This document shows positions 1 through 7,106 of a stretch of 12,197 nt of DNA, piece after piece (position 1 is the first letter of the stretch; the number at the start of each line of letters is the position of its first letter). Source of the DNA: JAPUDQ01 sp049289035 (lineage in GTDB: Bacteria > Patescibacteriota > Saccharimonadia > Saccharimonadales > Saccharimonadaceae); contig JBAQIV010000031.1 in NCBI GenBank assembly GCA_049289035.1, positions 1-12,197 on the forward strand, given 5' to 3'. Below the pieces are notes generated by a model that ran no database searches, had not been told where the DNA came from, and was given only the letters and a program-made list of their open reading frames with translations. A program made the translations under genes and the position numbers.

Positions 1-189
1 ACTGTTGCCCAAGAAACGGCTGAGCTGGTTCCGGTTGGCCTGGGAAGAACTGCAACGGCTCCTTCGTATGCCGCTGCTCCCACCGATACCAGTACAGGGG
101 CGTGGGGAAAAGTGAGTGTGGGTCAGATTGTCGATCATGACTATACAAATTGCAAATTTGCCCCCATACGAGCACAAGCGCTATACTAG
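1..189 (+). CDS. C-terminal end of an unidentified protein (partial)
   Basis: The first forward frame is open from the window edge to a TAG at 187-189, giving the last 62 residues of a protein that begins outside the window. I do not recognise it. It is rich in Ala, Thr, Pro, Val and Gly, with a low-complexity stretch around residues 15-35, and ends in Ala-Leu-Tyr. The codons show the strong first-position G bias of the confirmed genes here, which favours this frame over a second forward frame open only to 113-115. It ends 21 nt before the next gene on the same strand, so the two may be co-transcribed, although a promoter-like sequence lies inside this tail. Function unknown; the reading frame is likely but not certain. 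Confidence 0.5.
   Translation, partial: TVAQETAELVPVGLGRTATAPSYAAAPTDTSTGAWGKVSVGQIVDHDYTNCKFAPIRAQALY
158..187 (+). promoter_or_regulatory. Putative sigma70-type promoter for the surface-protein gene
   Basis: TTGCCC at 158-163 and TATACT at 182-187 are separated by 18 nt, about 23 nt before the ATG at 211. The same TATACT -10 box precedes the methyltransferase and the ATPase operon. It overlaps the 3' end of the preceding reading frame. Confidence 0.45.
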
Positions 190-202
190 AGAGTATCTAA
201 AA

Positions 203-209
203 AGGGGAG
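203..209 (+). promoter_or_regulatory. Shine-Dalgarno site (AGGGGAG)
   Basis: A purine-rich AGGGGAG ends one base before the ATG at 211. The spacing is short, but the motif is strong and supports this start. Confidence 0.5.
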
Positions 210-210
210 C

Positions 211-1242
211 ATGCCAGAAGACACGACGACACCTGCCGAGACGGGACCAGCACCTGAGACGTTGCAGGCGCAGACTGCTGGCGTTGCCGATCCAACTGGC
301 GCAAGTGGCCTTGCCGCCGTGAGAGCCAATCTCAAAAATCGCCGTGGTACCTACAAACCAAGTCACAAAGGAACGTTTATTGGTCTGGCGGTGGTGGCGG
401 CTATTTTAGCGCTCAACGGTGGTGTTGTCTGGTACTTTTTGCGAGGCAACGCGCAAAACAATGCTGGCGTCAATCGTACCGAGGTGACACTCAGTACAGA
501 AAGTCTCGAAAAACTCGGCGTTAGCCGTAACTCGGTCAGTGACCAGGGTACCATCCTAACGGTCGGTCCAGCTTCGACGTTTAACAACAAAGTTCGTCTC
601 GAAAGCGACGTGACGATTGCCGGACAGCTCATCTTAAATAACGCTCTCAATGCCTCGAGTGCTAACCTCGCTAAGCTTCAGGCGGGCGAGACGGTCGTCA
701 ACCAGCTCAATGTCAACAACGACGCGTCGGTTTCGACCATGAATGTGCGTAAAGACCTCAATGTCGTCGCCTCGACGAACTTCCAAGGTCCTGTTACCAT
801 GAAACAATTGCTGACGGTTAGTAACAACGTCAATATCATCGGTAACCTTGCGGTCGGTGGTTCGCTCTCGGTTCGTTCATTCCAGGCGAGTAGTCTGGTG
901 ACTGACACGACACTCACGATCGGCGGCCATGTTATAACCCGCGGTGCAGCGCCAAGCGTCAGCCAGGGTCCGGCGGTTGGCCCGACAGGTAATGTGAGCA
1001 TTAGTGGCAACGATGCTGCCGGTACTGTGGCGGCCAACGTCGGCGTCGGCGGTGCCTCAGGTATCATTGCCAACGTGACGTTCAAGTATGCTTACACCAA
1101 CACGCCGCACATTGTTGTGACCACTGTCGGTCCTGGGCTTGGTACCGTCTACATCAACCGTACTTCCGAAGGCTTCAGTATCGGCGTCAACTCTGCCATG
1201 CCGCCGGGTGGCTACGCCTTCGACTATATCGTTATGCAATAA
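211..1242 (+). CDS. Membrane-anchored beta-repeat surface protein
   Basis: This 343-residue protein has a cytoplasmic Pro/Thr/Ala-rich N terminus (residues 1-50), a basic patch and one transmembrane helix at about 55-77. A long extracytoplasmic region follows. Residues 115-240 are a run of short beta-strand repeats with the pattern V-x-L-x-x-x-V-x-I-x-G-x-L, as in parallel beta-helix or bactofilin-like folds. Residues 240-262 are a Gly/Pro/Ser linker. The last 85 residues resemble the small beta-sandwich domains at the tips of fibre-like proteins (pattern YTNTPHIVVTT, GFSIG, Y-x-F-D-Y-I). There is no cleavable signal peptide and no LPXTG or lipobox. The architecture suggests a type II membrane protein projecting a fibre with a terminal binding domain. 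Attachment or adhesion is inference from architecture only. A Shine-Dalgarno site and promoter precede it. Confidence 0.8.
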   Translation: MPEDTTTPAETGPAPETLQAQTAGVADPTGASGLAAVRANLKNRRGTYKPSHKGTFIGLAVVAAILALNGGVVWYFLRGNAQNNAGVNRTEVTLSTESLEKLGVSRNSVSDQGTILTVGPASTFNNKVRLESDVTIAGQLILNNALNASSANLAKLQAGETVVNQLNVNNDASVSTMNVRKDLNVVASTNFQGPVTMKQLLTVSNNVNIIGNLAVGGSLSVRSFQASSLVTDTTLTIGGHVITRGAAPSVSQGPAVGPTGNVSISGNDAAGTVAANVGVGGASGIIANVTFKYAYTNTPHIVVTTVGPGLGTVYINRTSEGFSIGVNSAMPPGGYAFDYIVMQ

Positions 1243-1297
1243 GGCCGCTATTGCTTATTAGGACACCCGCAAGGCTTCCTCATCGCGCTGTTCTTCC

Positions 1298-1333
1298 CCT
1301 TTTCATTTATATGAAAAGGATTATCCTTTTCAT
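1298..1333. terminator. Palindromic 3'-end element, copy 1 (possible bidirectional terminator)
   Basis: This element lies between two convergent genes. Arms ATGAAAAGGAT (1311-1321) and ATCCTTTTCAT (1323-1333) are perfect inverted repeats around one T. A further inverted half-site CCTTTTCAT sits at 1298-1306, giving three alternating copies of ATGAAAAGG. As RNA it folds into a hairpin flanked by A and U tracts, fitting a weak bidirectional terminator. As DNA it is equally a dimeric operator. Related copies occur at 2320-2342 and 11416-11438, also 3' of genes. The rest of 1243-1393 shows no gene. Confidence 0.55.
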
Positions 1334-1393
1334 AAAATTTACATCTGTTAAAACACGGTATGAGAGCGTGCATTAATTACCCGTAAGCAACTT

Positions 1394-2260
1394 TTAGTAG
1401 AGCAAACTGAGCCAGATCGCGCACGCGACCATGACTGTGGCGGCAGTGAAGCGAATCCTATTGACGCGTGGTGGGTGTGGCTCAAGTAAGCGGCTATAGC
1501 GTCGTGATGCAAACCATACAAAATACATCGACAGCGGCAGCGATATAATGACTGAACTAATCGCCAGATTATGCCCGTAGGCTAGTATAGTCGACGTATT
1601 ATAGACCAGTCCGATAACGCCCAGTAACACAAATGGCAGCAGTTTTTTAGGAGTAATCTTTTCGCGCCGGACCGATTTGTATAGCAGTGCTGGCAACAGC
1701 AGCAGAAGCGCCAGTGCGTCCTGCCAGAGCAGAGTGGTAGCAAAACCATTGACCGCGTACGACAGATGCACAAAATAACCTATGCCAGCGAGCGCCGTCA
1801 TGACGACGACCGCGAGTACTAGGTAACGATTGCGAAACGCGCGAAATTTAAATACTTCATCGTAAGCAGCAAAGGGACTCGCGATCAATATGACGGTGAT
1901 AAGCAGCCAGCCCAGGGGCGATATTGTCTCATGTAAAATATAGACGCCGATTAGCAGGGCAAATATTGTACGCAAGCTAAACAGCGGGGCAATGGTCGAT
2001 AGGTCAACTTTGTAGAGGGTTATCGTATACAGTGCATAAAACACTGCCGAGCACACCGCGATACCTACGAGCGGCACCCAGTCGTGGGGCATGCCGCCGC
2101 CAGTGTACAGCGCAAAAGGAATCGTAAATGGCAGTAACCCCGCCAACCACAATATATTAAATAGCCACGGGTTCCTGATGAGTGATTTGGTCGAAGCTTT
2201 GAGCCCCAACGGTTCCAGCCCACTCGCAATCGATGCCAGCCACGCGTAAAAGATTTCCAT
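1394..2260 (-). CDS. EamA/DMT-superfamily membrane transporter
   Basis: This 288-residue, very hydrophobic protein has about ten predicted transmembrane helices in two similar halves of roughly 140 residues, as in the EamA (drug/metabolite transporter) fold. A segment reading LSTIAPLFSLRTIFALLIGVYILHETIS (around residues 87-115) matches the end-of-half pattern in which a helix is followed by a short conserved E-containing loop. The second half ends with a similar but less conserved LAISSVIISLPLSMYFVWFAS segment. The substrate cannot be told; relatives move amino acids, sugars or small metabolites, usually as exporters. No Shine-Dalgarno site precedes the ATG. A TATAGT box only 11 nt upstream suggests a nearly leaderless mRNA. 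It is transcribed alone, convergent with the surface-protein gene and downstream of the ATPase operon's 3' end. Confidence 0.75.
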   Translation of the reverse strand: MEIFYAWLASIASGLEPLGLKASTKSLIRNPWLFNILWLAGLLPFTIPFALYTGGGMPHDWVPLVGIAVCSAVFYALYTITLYKVDLSTIAPLFSLRTIFALLIGVYILHETISPLGWLLITVILIASPFAAYDEVFKFRAFRNRYLVLAVVVMTALAGIGYFVHLSYAVNGFATTLLWQDALALLLLLPALLYKSVRREKITPKKLLPFVLLGVIGLVYNTSTILAYGHNLAISSVIISLPLSMYFVWFASRRYSRLLEPHPPRVNRIRFTAATVMVACAIWLSLLY

Positions 2261-2271
2261 AGTCGTAATTT

Positions 2272-2277
2272 ACTATA
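2272..2277 (-). promoter_or_regulatory. -10 box of the EamA gene; leaderless start likely
   Basis: On the minus strand TATAGT is followed by 11 nt and then the ATG at 2260, with no ribosome-binding site. Transcription should start within about five bases of the ATG. No good -35 box is visible. A 5-bp inverted repeat, CACTC/GAGTG at 2279-2298, lies just upstream and could bind a regulator. Confidence 0.4.
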
Positions 2278-2319
2278 GCACTCACTACCGAACGAGTGAT
2301 AGAAGCCATTACTTCATGC

Positions 2320-2342
2320 ATGATAAGGATAATCCTTTTCCG
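2320..2342 (-). terminator. Palindromic 3'-end element, copy 2 (after atpC)
   Basis: Read on the minus strand, the arms CGGAAAAGGAT and ATCCTTATCAT surround one T, 46 nt after the atpC stop. Arms match at 8 of 11 positions. It matches the element at 1311-1333 and would end the ATPase operon transcript or bind the same factor. It also lies about 60 bp upstream of the EamA start, so a regulatory role for that gene cannot be excluded. Confidence 0.45.
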
Positions 2343-2388
2343 AGTGGTTGATGTGCCATATTCCATCTTCTACATGCCATATGCCACT

Positions 2389-2655
2389 CTATATATCCAC
2401 AAACAGCATCACTGCGTTGTCCCGCACGGTGGCGATGCCGTTTTGAATGGTGAATTTAATGGGGTCTTTGTCAGGTTCACCGGTTTCTATGATGACTTCA
2501 CACGGTATGAGCATAGAAAAAAAGTCGGCGTGGTCGGGGAGTATGTCAAACGGTCCCACGCGGTTGGCAGCGCTGACAGCATGGGCTGGGCCTTCGTAGT
2601 AGACAGTAAATGGCGCACGGGCGATAACGTTTAAGACAGGTGGCTTAGTCGGCAT
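2389..2655 (-). CDS. atpC: F-type ATPase epsilon subunit, short form
   Basis: This 88-residue protein covers the N-terminal beta-sandwich of the epsilon subunit, which binds gamma and the c ring at the foot of the central stalk. The diagnostic pattern is GPFDILPDHADFFSML (about residues 33-48), matching the usual G-x-x-G-V-L-P-x-H-A, followed by IQNGIATVRDN and a terminal VMLFVDI. The usual C-terminal helical hairpin, which inhibits ATP hydrolysis in many bacteria, is absent; the gene stops at the end of the sandwich, against about 130-140 residues in common family members. It lies 120 nt after atpD on the same strand, unlike the overlapping genes before it. It has only a weak ribosome-binding site and perhaps its own promoter (TATAGT at 2684-2689). 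An in-frame TAA shortly upstream rules out a longer N terminus. Confidence 0.75.
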   Translation of the reverse strand: MPTKPPVLNVIARAPFTVYYEGPAHAVSAANRVGPFDILPDHADFFSMLIPCEVIIETGEPDKDPIKFTIQNGIATVRDNAVMLFVDI

Positions 2656-2683
2656 AGGCAGTGGCCTGTGGTATGGCGTTTAC

Positions 2684-2689
2684 ACTATA
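2684..2689 (-). promoter_or_regulatory. Possible internal -10 box before atpC
   Basis: On the minus strand TATAGT lies about 28 nt before the atpC ATG, with a weak TTACCA 17 nt further upstream. It could supply separate transcription of epsilon within the atpD-atpC gap. Confidence 0.25.
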
Positions 2690-2736
2690 GAGTTGGAATG
2701 GGCGTATGGTAAAGCATGCACGGACGCGGCTACATT

Positions 2737-2764
2737 CTTGGCTCCTGACTCTTGGCTCCTGACT
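2737..2764. repeat. 14-bp perfect tandem duplication in the atpD-atpC gap
   Basis: CTTGGCTCCTGACT occurs twice in direct contact (2737-2750 and 2751-2764). On the transcribed strand each unit contains AGGAG, a Shine-Dalgarno-like core. The nearest ATG after it is followed at once by TAG, so it does not start a protein. Function unknown; it may be a slippage duplication. Confidence 0.8.
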
Positions 2765-2775
2765 CGCGCGTGACA

Positions 2776-4233
2776 TCACGATGCTTTCTCGCTCGTTTGC
2801 CCAGGGGGCTGTTTCGCCTCATCGGCCGGTTTTTCCTCTGTCGCTTTCACCTCAGATGACTCTGCTGGCGCAGACTTTGGTGCGGTTTCGGTTGACGGCT
2901 CGACTTTTGGACTGAGGATCTCTTCTATACCAGCCAATGTTTCTTCGAGGGTGAAGTATTCGCCTGGCTTACCAGAAAACTTTTCCGCCACAGCAAAATC
3001 TTGCGAGAAATATTGAATTAGTTTTTTGGCATTTTGGTAATCGGCGCGGTCAGCGGGCGACAGCTCATTTTCACCGACAATTGCAATGATGTTTTTTAGT
3101 GAATCATATTTTTGCATGACGGCTTGGACTTTTTCGGCCAGACGATAATGTCGCTCACCGACGATGCTCGGCGTCAGCAGCGAACTGGTTGTCTTGAGTA
3201 GATCCACAGCCGGGCGTATACCCGTCTCAGCAATACTACGGCTGAGCACCAACACGCTATCGAGTTGCTGACTGATAGCCTGCACGGCTGGGTCGCTTAG
3301 GTCATCGGCTGGTACGTAGATGGCCTGGACGCTCGTGATGGTGCCTTTTTCGGTACTGGTCAGCCGGTCTTGCAAGCGACGCAGGTCACTGAAAACCATT
3401 GGGCTATAGCCACCTTCACTTGGGATAAGCCCCAGGTTGGTGCTGAGCTCGGTCATGGCTTGCACATGCCGGTAGATGTTGTCGACGAAAAACAATATGT
3501 CTTTGCCTTCGTCGTCACGGAAATACTCTGCCGCTGTCGCCGCCGCTGGTCCCACCATGCTACGAATAGCCGGTGTGGCATCCATCTGGCCAAAGAACAT
3601 GACGGTATTTTTCAGCACGTCAGTATCACGCAGCGTTTCATATAGTTCGTTACCCTCGCGAATACGCTCACCTACGCCGCAGTAGATCGATAGACTTTTG
3701 TTGCTGTCACCACGTGTGACGTTGTGGATCATCTCCATGGTGAGCACTGTTTTGCCGACACCAGCACCGCCAATAACGCCAATCTTGCGGCCTTTAACAA
3801 ATGGCGTCAAGAAATCAATCACCTTAAGCCCCGTTTGCAGCAACTCGAGTTTTGAGGAGTCGCGATAGCTTTTGGTACCGCTTGGTACGGTAATGGGCCG
3901 ACGGTTGGCACTGATGCCTTCAGCTTTGTCGAGCGGCTCGCCGAGTGCATTGAAAACGCGCCCCAACGTCGCTGCGCCAACTGGTACGCTGACTTTGCTA
4001 TGGGTACGAAACATCTTTTGGCCGCAGCGGACGGCCGAGTCGTTGTTGAGGTTTAAGCAAACGGCTTTGTTGCCGCGAAAGAAATTGACCTCTATAAATA
4101 CTTCTGGATGGCCGTCGACGAGTAGTAGTTCTTTGACCTCGGGTTTTTCACCGACTATCTGCACCTCGACTGTGAGGCCGCGCAACGTTGTGATGACGCC
4201 GACGTATTCGTTGGTGGTCGTTTGTGGCGTCAT
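2776..4233 (-). CDS. atpD: F-type ATPase beta subunit (catalytic), divergent
   Basis: This is the catalytic nucleotide-binding subunit of the F1 head. Residues 1-80 are the beta-barrel domain. The P-loop GGAGVGKT is at 155-162, the catalytic-Glu motif GERIREGNELY at 188-198, and Walker B ILFFVD at 246-251. The VQAIYVPADDLSDP block is at 302-315, and NELSPAD at 389-395 stands in for the DELSEED lever that pushes gamma. Unusual points: the adenine-stacking Tyr of the GIYPAVDPLDSTSR motif is Arg (GIRPAVD, residue 340) with further changes after it, and residues 443-485 are a Pro/Glu/Lys/Ala-rich disordered tail beyond the normal C terminus. Catalytic residues are kept, so ATP hydrolysis or synthesis is likely. 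The ATG overlaps the atpG stop by 4 nt, and a GAGGG ribosome-binding site lies about 8 nt upstream. Confidence 0.95.
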   Translation of the reverse strand: MTPQTTTNEYVGVITTLRGLTVEVQIVGEKPEVKELLLVDGHPEVFIEVNFFRGNKAVCLNLNNDSAVRCGQKMFRTHSKVSVPVGAATLGRVFNALGEPLDKAEGISANRRPITVPSGTKSYRDSSKLELLQTGLKVIDFLTPFVKGRKIGVIGGAGVGKTVLTMEMIHNVTRGDSNKSLSIYCGVGERIREGNELYETLRDTDVLKNTVMFFGQMDATPAIRSMVGPAAATAAEYFRDDEGKDILFFVDNIYRHVQAMTELSTNLGLIPSEGGYSPMVFSDLRRLQDRLTSTEKGTITSVQAIYVPADDLSDPAVQAISQQLDSVLVLSRSIAETGIRPAVDLLKTTSSLLTPSIVGERHYRLAEKVQAVMQKYDSLKNIIAIVGENELSPADRADYQNAKKLIQYFSQDFAVAEKFSGKPGEYFTLEETLAGIEEILSPKVEPSTETAPKSAPAESSEVKATEEKPADEAKQPPGQTSEKAS

Positions 4234-5093
4234 GACGATGCCCTCGCTTCGCGGCGTTTTTTCTTGTTACTCACCAGTACCTCGCGTAGTCGTCGGTCGG
4301 ATTCGGCGCGTTTGGCGCGGTGGTACTCGAGTTTGTACTCACCGAGCAGCTCACCAGCACGGTCTTCGGCGACGGTCATGGCGTTAAAACGACTGGCGGC
4401 TTGGGCGAGGCCAGACTGCAATATGGTTTGCGACAGCGCTAGGCTCATCATGGTAATCTCCATCTGGTCAGCAATCTCGTCGAGCGACGGCTCAAAGATA
4501 GTTTCAAGATCGGTCATGACATCTTCTTCGGCGTCTTTACTCATGGTTTTCATGCGCGAGATGAGGTCGATCGAACGAACTTCTTGTTGGCCGAGCGACA
4601 AATATTCTTCGTAGTAGACGATGATGCGATCGTAGGGCAAGACAACCTCGATAACGGGGCTGACGTCGATATAGGTATCGGTTTCGGGTACTTGAAAGAA
4701 CTTGATATAGGGTATACCGCGCTGGCTGAGCTGACTAGCGCCGTGGCTGCCGAGCACAATGATGTCAGTAGTGTCAGGGTCGTAGTCGGCTTGCATGGTC
4801 TCGATCATACGCATGTCGAGGTCACCTGAGAGACCGGCTTCAGCTGATATAAGGATCAGCGCCCGGCGACCGTTGCTGCCGCCAGCATCGCCGCGGGCTG
4901 TGATACGTTTGGCAGGGTCGACGCGGAGGCTCGTGTAGCGTTGCCATAGCAGTTCAAAAAACTGCTGGCTGATCTGGGCTTTGTTTTTCACTTTTGCTAC
5001 CTGCGTACTAGCGAGCGACTCAAACACATTTGTGAGGTCTTTGAGCGTGCCGATACCAGTCATGTCTTTTTCAACGAGGTTAGCGCGTCTCAT
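4230..5093 (-). CDS. atpG: F-type ATPase gamma subunit (rotor shaft)
   Basis: This 287-residue protein has the gamma layout: an N-terminal helix (residues 10-50), a Rossmann-like middle domain with ALILISAEAGLSGDLD at about 78-93, and a long C-terminal helix. The last 60 residues include ASRFNAMTVAEDRAGELL and EYKLEYHRAKRAESDRRLREV, corresponding to the family's S-R-M-x-A-M and Y-N-R-x-R-Q-A-x-I-T-x-E-L signature. The two helices form the coiled coil that turns inside the alpha/beta head and links to epsilon and the membrane ring. The basic tail (NKKKRREARASS) is longer than usual. Length is normal for the family. The start has a GAGGA ribosome-binding site and overlaps the atpA stop by 4 nt; the gene's end overlaps the atpD start by 4 nt. 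Sequence is divergent but the assignment is firm from signature and position. Confidence 0.9.
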   Translation of the reverse strand: MRRANLVEKDMTGIGTLKDLTNVFESLASTQVAKVKNKAQISQQFFELLWQRYTSLRVDPAKRITARGDAGGSNGRRALILISAEAGLSGDLDMRMIETMQADYDPDTTDIIVLGSHGASQLSQRGIPYIKFFQVPETDTYIDVSPVIEVVLPYDRIIVYYEEYLSLGQQEVRSIDLISRMKTMSKDAEEDVMTDLETIFEPSLDEIADQMEITMMSLALSQTILQSGLAQAASRFNAMTVAEDRAGELLGEYKLEYHRAKRAESDRRLREVLVSNKKKRREARASS

Positions 5094-6628
5094 TTCTTGT
5101 CCTCTTTCTTATCCTTGACCTTCTCGTCCTTCGTAGATTTTTCCGTCTCAGATGGTGTTTCGCCCTCTGTCGGTTTCGCTTCATCGCCGGCGGTGGCCGT
5201 TGCTTCTTTGAGCGGTGTGGGGGCAAACTGGGCGAGTAACTCAGCCTCGATACGGTCATAGTCCTCGTCGGTTTTGGCTTCTTTGGCGCGTTCTGGGACG
5301 GCATTTTTGAGCCCGGCAACGTCGATGGGACGGTCATCGGTGCTCAGCATAATTGTTTCGAGCATAAGCTGCTGTTCGGGTAACGAAAAGAGTTGTTCGG
5401 GTGGCTGCTGGAGGGCGGCATACAGGTGCTTACCACGGGCCAAATCGAGGCGAGTTTCTTTGCTGAGCTGGCTCGAAAAGTGAGAAAATTCTTCAGCCTG
5501 GTGGTAGTGCGCGAGGGCTTTAAACAGTGCGGTCGACAGCTGTTTTTGGCGTTTGGTTTGGGCTTGACCACCGACACGCGAGACCGATAGACCGGCGTTG
5601 ACCGCCGGACGGACGCCTTTGCGGAAATAGCCGAGGTCGAAGATAATCTGGCCATCGGTGATCGACATAATGTTGGTACTCAAATACGCTGTTATGTCGT
5701 CGTTGGGCGTCAGCACGACCGGCAGGCTCGTGAGGGTTTTGTCGTTGGTGAGGAGCTTGCCCGCTCGCTCCAGCAGACTTGAATGTGTGTAAAAGATATC
5801 ACCAGGGTAGCTATCGCGGCCTGGGTCAACTTCTTGTAGCAGCGATAGTTGACGATAGGCTTCAGCGTGACTACTCAAGTCGTCATATATGATGATGACG
5901 TCTTGGCCGCCATACCAGAGATTTTCAGCCATGGCCGCCGCTGCATATGGTGCAAGATAACTCTGCGTCAGCGAGTCAAATATATTGGCAAGCACGACGA
6001 TAGTGTGTTCCATAGCACCAGACTCATGCAGTTCGCGCAGTAGCCGTTCGATGTCGACTTTGCGTTTGCCGATGAGCACGTAGACCACGATGCGATTGGT
6101 GCCTTCTTGGTTGGCGCTCAGCTGAGACAGAAAGGTACTTTTACCTGATTTGCTATCGCCAAGTATTGCAATACGTTGGCCGAGTACGATCGGAAAGAAG
6201 CTGTCGACAGCCGTCACGCCACTGGCGAGTTGTTCGTCAAGCATTTTGCGGTCCATAATGCCCGGAGCTGGGGTAAAAATACCGGACATTTGGCTGGCCG
6301 TGAGCGGACCTTTGTCGTCGACAGGTATGCCCATAGGGGTGAGTACTCGACCGACGAGCTCGGGCCCAACAGGTATGTTAAGCATATCGTATTCGACGAC
6401 GGCTAGGCAGCCGAGCGCTAGGTTTTCAGAGTCAATGTTGTAGAGCAAGACGCGGTCGCCGTGTGCTTCACGTACCATACCGCGCTGACCGTCTTCAAAG
6501 AGAACTTGGGCGCCGATACGCACGCCCTCGAGACCTTTTACTTCGACGATAAAGCGATTGATTGCCACAACTTCGCCGGTTAGATTGTCGGCTTCGACAA
6601 GTTTTTGAAAAAGGGCGTTATCAAACAC
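5090..6628 (-). CDS. atpA: F-type ATPase alpha subunit
   Basis: This is the non-catalytic nucleotide-binding subunit that alternates with beta in the F1 head. The P-loop is GDSKSGKS (157-164), a variant of the usual GDRQTGKT. DLSSHAEAYRQLSLL lies at 250-264, PGDIFYTHSSLLERA at 275-289 and the arginine-finger block GLSVSRVG at 346-353, with the Arg at 351 that completes the beta active site. The N terminus is about 10-20 residues shorter than common alpha subunits, whose delta-binding segment lies there. Residues 476-512 are a Lys/Glu/Thr-rich disordered tail. The start is GTG at 6628, 8 nt inside atpH, with a GGAGA ribosome-binding site 9 nt upstream; no earlier in-frame start is better placed. 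Coupled translation with atpH and atpG is likely. Confidence 0.95.
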   Translation of the reverse strand: MFDNALFQKLVEADNLTGEVVAINRFIVEVKGLEGVRIGAQVLFEDGQRGMVREAHGDRVLLYNIDSENLALGCLAVVEYDMLNIPVGPELVGRVLTPMGIPVDDKGPLTASQMSGIFTPAPGIMDRKMLDEQLASGVTAVDSFFPIVLGQRIAILGDSKSGKSTFLSQLSANQEGTNRIVVYVLIGKRKVDIERLLRELHESGAMEHTIVVLANIFDSLTQSYLAPYAAAAMAENLWYGGQDVIIIYDDLSSHAEAYRQLSLLQEVDPGRDSYPGDIFYTHSSLLERAGKLLTNDKTLTSLPVVLTPNDDITAYLSTNIMSITDGQIIFDLGYFRKGVRPAVNAGLSVSRVGGQAQTKRQKQLSTALFKALAHYHQAEEFSHFSSQLSKETRLDLARGKHLYAALQQPPEQLFSLPEQQLMLETIMLSTDDRPIDVAGLKNAVPERAKEAKTDEDYDRIEAELLAQFAPTPLKEATATAGDEAKPTEGETPSETEKSTKDEKVKDKKEDKK

Positions 6629-7106
6629 GAGACAGTATCTCCGGAAACGCGCTCATGTTATTCATAAGTTGGCGGCGAAACGACCAGTCATAAATACGGC
6701 TGCCGAGTCGTACCACCATGCCACCGATGATGGTCGAATTATAGCGGAAATTTATGAGCATGCCAGGGGCGAGGTTGGTGCGGGCCCAGGCAGTCAGGTC
6801 GGCGCGGAGTTTGGCCGGAGCGGGGGCTGCTAGCGTAATAGTCATGGTCGGTGCAGTTTTGTCGTAGTGCTCAAGTGTCGCGATAAGCGCTGAGAGGCTA
6901 TCGCTGCTCAGTGGTTGCGACGCGGCCCAATCACGAATCACACTAGAGGCCAGAACTGAGAGCTGTGGCTGGGCCGATACTGAGGTGACGCCGCTACGTT
7001 GTTTGACAAATTCGTGTTCGTACCAGCGAGCATAGTCACGTATTTCAAATATCAAACCGCCGAGGTCTTGGGGCGAGGCGATAGCGTCTGGCAGGACAAA
7101 ACTCAT
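6621..7106 (-). CDS. atpH: F-type ATPase delta subunit (stator cap)
   Basis: This 161-residue protein matches the delta/OSCP family best at its C terminus: residues about 126-145 read NSTIIGGMVVRLGSRIYDWS, corresponding to the family's L-I-G-G-x-x-x-x-x-x-x-x-x-x-D-x-S motif, followed by a short basic helix. The N-terminal two thirds are helical and weakly conserved, as is normal. Delta caps the F1 head and ties alpha to the b stalk. It is slightly shorter than the usual 175-180 residues. The ATG overlaps the stop of the b-like gene by 4 nt and has an AGAGGT ribosome-binding site about 7 nt upstream. The 3' end overlaps atpA by 8 nt. Confidence 0.85.
   Translation of the reverse strand: MSFVLPDAIASPQDLGGLIFEIRDYARWYEHEFVKQRSGVTSVSAQPQLSVLASSVIRDWAASQPLSSDSLSALIATLEHYDKTAPTMTITLAAPAPAKLRADLTAWARTNLAPGMLINFRYNSTIIGGMVVRLGSRIYDWSFRRQLMNNMSAFPEILSRV

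Noticed and set aside
2..115. Second forward frame open from the edge to TGA at 113-115
   Set aside because: Its composition (Leu, Arg, Pro, Trp rich) looks like an out-of-frame reading, and the first frame has the stronger codon-position bias.
1260..1268. AGGACACCC also present at the IS30 end (12091-12099), suggesting an IS remnant
   Set aside because: Only nine bases match with no transposase remains; chance is a sufficient explanation.
2343..2388. Repeated TGCCATAT words with flanking AGTGG/CCACT
   Set aside because: Short and imperfect; no clear stem or known element.
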